A stretch of DNA of 5,902 bases from assembly GCA_016550425.1 (NCBI GenBank), contig JABXGS010000013.1:1-5902 (forward strand), read 5' to 3'. Positions 4,881 through 5,902 of this stretch are shown here, piece by piece; the stretch's first letter is position 1; every line of letters starts with the position of its first letter. Under the pieces are notes generated by a model. It saw only the letters and a list, made by a program, of their open reading frames with translations. It had not been told where the DNA came from and ran no database searches. The DNA is from an archaeon. Its GTDB lineage: Archaea > Asgardarchaeota > Hermodarchaeia > Hermodarchaeales > Hermodarchaeaceae. Both the position numbers and the translations under genes were made by a program.

Positions 4881-5507
4881 TTACATTTTAATGAAGCGTT
4901 TGGCGTCCTGAGGGGTGGAAATTATTTGAGTGTTTAGCATTTGATTGCTGATTTTGTCTCGGGCTGCTTCGAGGGGGAGGCTTCTGGCTTTTTTGAGGAG
5001 GTGTTGGGGCATCCAGCGTTCCATGAGGTCGTAGGTGTAGGTGTGTCGTGGTGGGGGTCCTCGTTCGACGATGGCGATAGCAAGAGCTGTTTGTAATTCG
5101 GTAATTGCCCGGAGGAAGGCGGGTTTTTGTGCTTTTGTGTGAAAGCCGAGGTGTTTCCGGAGGGTGGTGGTGGAGGTTTTGCCATGGTCTCGCAAATAGG
5201 TGAGAAGGCGTTGGGCAGTGGTGCTGAGTGGGCGTTCGCGAGCAAGGCGGAAAAAGGCGGGAAATAGGGCCAGGGAGAGTAGGGTGACTTGTTTGCGGAT
5301 GAGTTTGCCATAGTGGATGTGTTTGTCTTGGGCTAGTTGGTCGCTCCACATCCATGTTCTGGTGAGTTTGATTTCACGTGTGCCCTTTATGGCTTGATAT
5401 AAGTTGGGGAAGGAGGTTGCTTTGATAGGGAACAGGGTAACCATGCCATAGTGGTTAATGAGGGCTAAGGCCTTCTCTTTGCTGGCTATCGTGTTGGTTT
5501 CACGCAT
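4881..5507 (-). CDS. winged-helix protein of the AlkZ-related type
   Basis: This protein of 208 residues follows the pattern of proteins annotated as AlkZ-related or winged-helix DNA-binding. Near residues 12-42 is a helix, then GMVTLFPIKATSFPNLYQAI; then W52 and W54 with HYGKLIRKQVTLLSLALFP (65-83). A winged-helix segment lies near 96-148 (helix, RKHLGF, then helix and wing AIAIVERG), and YTYDLMERWMP follows at 157-167. Relatives of AlkZ are DNA glycosylases for alkylated or cross-linked DNA, but I cannot see the catalytic motif, so a DNA-binding role without base excision is equally possible. ATG 5507 is preferred over TTG 5540, since GAGGA at 5516-5520 sits eight bases upstream and the family pattern begins at RETN. 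It is convergent with the + strand genes. Third codon positions are strongly A/C-rich. Family resemblance is from memory of the pattern. Confidence 0.78.
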   Translation of the reverse strand: MRETNTIASKEKALALINHYGMVTLFPIKATSFPNLYQAIKGTREIKLTRTWMWSDQLAQDKHIHYGKLIRKQVTLLSLALFPAFFRLARERPLSTTAQRLLTYLRDHGKTSTTTLRKHLGFHTKAQKPAFLRAITELQTALAIAIVERGPPPRHTYTYDLMERWMPQHLLKKARSLPLEAARDKISNQMLNTQIISTPQDAKRFIKM

Positions 5508-5618
5508 TGATGATTTCCTCGGTACTCCGGCTTCAATCAATCCTAGTGTTCTTCGGTGATTTTTCCATTTCGGAACCTGATTCGAAGATTGCTATGATTG
5601 CTAGAATATCTAACATTC

Positions 5619-5656
5619 AGGTGCTCTTTAAGTGGACGTGTCCAAATCTGGCACCT
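5619..5656. promoter_or_regulatory. nested inverted repeat in divergent intergenic region
   Basis: Outer arms AGGTGC (5619-5624) and GCACCT (5651-5656) enclose inner arms TGGAC (5633-5637) and GTCCA (5640-5644). The inner part shares the sequence GTGGACG with the 12-bp dyads. It sits between the minus-strand gene starting at 5507 and the + strand gene starting near 5720, so it could control either. Confidence 0.4.
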
Positions 5657-5690
5657 CGCTAAAACACGAGTGCTGATCTATGCGTTTGGT

Positions 5691-5702
5691 GTGGACGACC
5701 TC
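5691..5702 (+). repeat. GTGGACGACCTC dyad, copy 6
   Basis: One base differs in the right arm from the common 12-mer. It is followed by ATTTTGG and lies 17 bases before the TTG at 5720 or 41 before the GTG at 5744 of the gene cut by the window end. Confidence 0.5.
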
Positions 5703-5719
5703 ATTTTGGTTTCAGGGTG

Positions 5720-5902
5720 TTGATAAGAATATTTAGTGATGAAGTGGTTAGAAAGTATGGTGTTGGTGAATTGCGAGTTGGTGTTGTTGTTCTGATTGGG
5801 TTATTGTGTGTACAGTTGGTAGGTGGGTTTTCGGTGGGGAATCTAGGTGTTGGTGGCAAAGTGGAACAGCTGGAGGGATTTAATTTTGTGGCCTATGGAG
5901 AT
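5720..5902 (+). CDS. start of a membrane-anchored protein, cut by window end
   Basis: An open frame of 61 codons continues off the end. About half its codons begin with G, a strong coding sign. A hydrophobic segment near residues 20-38 (VGVVVLIGLLCVQLVGGFSV) follows a charged N-terminus with Asp, Glu, Arg and Lys, which fits an N-terminal membrane anchor or signal anchor. It then becomes polar (GGKVEQLEGFNFVAYGD). The start is uncertain: GTG 5717, TTG 5720 and GTG 5744 are all possible and none has a good ribosome site. The ATG at 5739 is in another frame and reaches a stop after 18 codons. The family cannot be named from this fragment. Confidence 0.55.
   Translation, partial: MIRIFSDEVVRKYGVGELRVGVVVLIGLLCVQLVGGFSVGNLGVGGKVEQLEGFNFVAYGD

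Noticed and set aside
1090..5702. CRISPR array or attachment sites for the 12-bp dyads
   Set aside because: The copies are too short and irregularly spaced by tens to thousands of bases, with no integrase or cas gene in the window.
5739..5795. ATG at 5739 as a start
   Set aside because: The frame stops after 18 codons. The G-first codon pattern is in another phase.

Overview
This is a compact prokaryotic window that looks like a metagenome-type contig, with G+C a little under half by eye. The domain of life cannot be settled from the sequence. Clear Shine-Dalgarno sites and an extended -10-like hexamer at 30-38 fit a bacterium. HgcA-HgcB fusions are best known from archaea, and no convincing sigma-type promoter appears before most genes, which fits an anaerobic archaeon equally well. 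No rRNA, tRNA, CRISPR array or transposase was seen.

Layout: a staphylococcal-nuclease-like protein (82-963, +). A roughly 700-base region (964-1685) without a long gene, which holds a structured repeat, three copies of a 12-bp dyad and one probable small basic protein on the minus strand (1277-1450). The central gene (1706-3469, +), one polypeptide joining a SAM-dependent methyltransferase, an HgcA-like corrinoid domain with membrane helices, and an HgcB-like two-cluster ferredoxin. Two unrecognised + strand genes (3669-4298 and 4468-4680). A second copy of the structured repeat (4760-4838) and a hairpin. A convergent minus-strand winged-helix gene of the AlkZ-related type (4881-5507). The start of a membrane-anchored + strand protein cut by the window end (from about 5720).

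The main discovery candidate is the triple fusion. HgcA and HgcB are the corrinoid protein and ferredoxin needed for mercury methylation. Here the whole methyl-transfer chain (SAM-binding domain, cobalamin carrier, membrane anchor, electron donor) is in one protein. The corrinoid-binding loop is altered to NVWCAACGG, which puts a second cysteine three residues after the cobalt-ligating one. Substrate and methyl acceptor are unknown, and mercury methylation should not be assumed.

The second layer of interest is non-coding. A dyad close to GTGGACGACCAC occurs six times, always between long genes and in one orientation, usually followed by a T-rich stretch. A separate element of about 78 nt occurs twice with a 22-nt identical core. 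Third codon positions shift strongly between G/T and A/C along the window. The genes are separated by 80-220 base spacers that each carry their own dyads, so they are probably separate transcription units rather than one operon.
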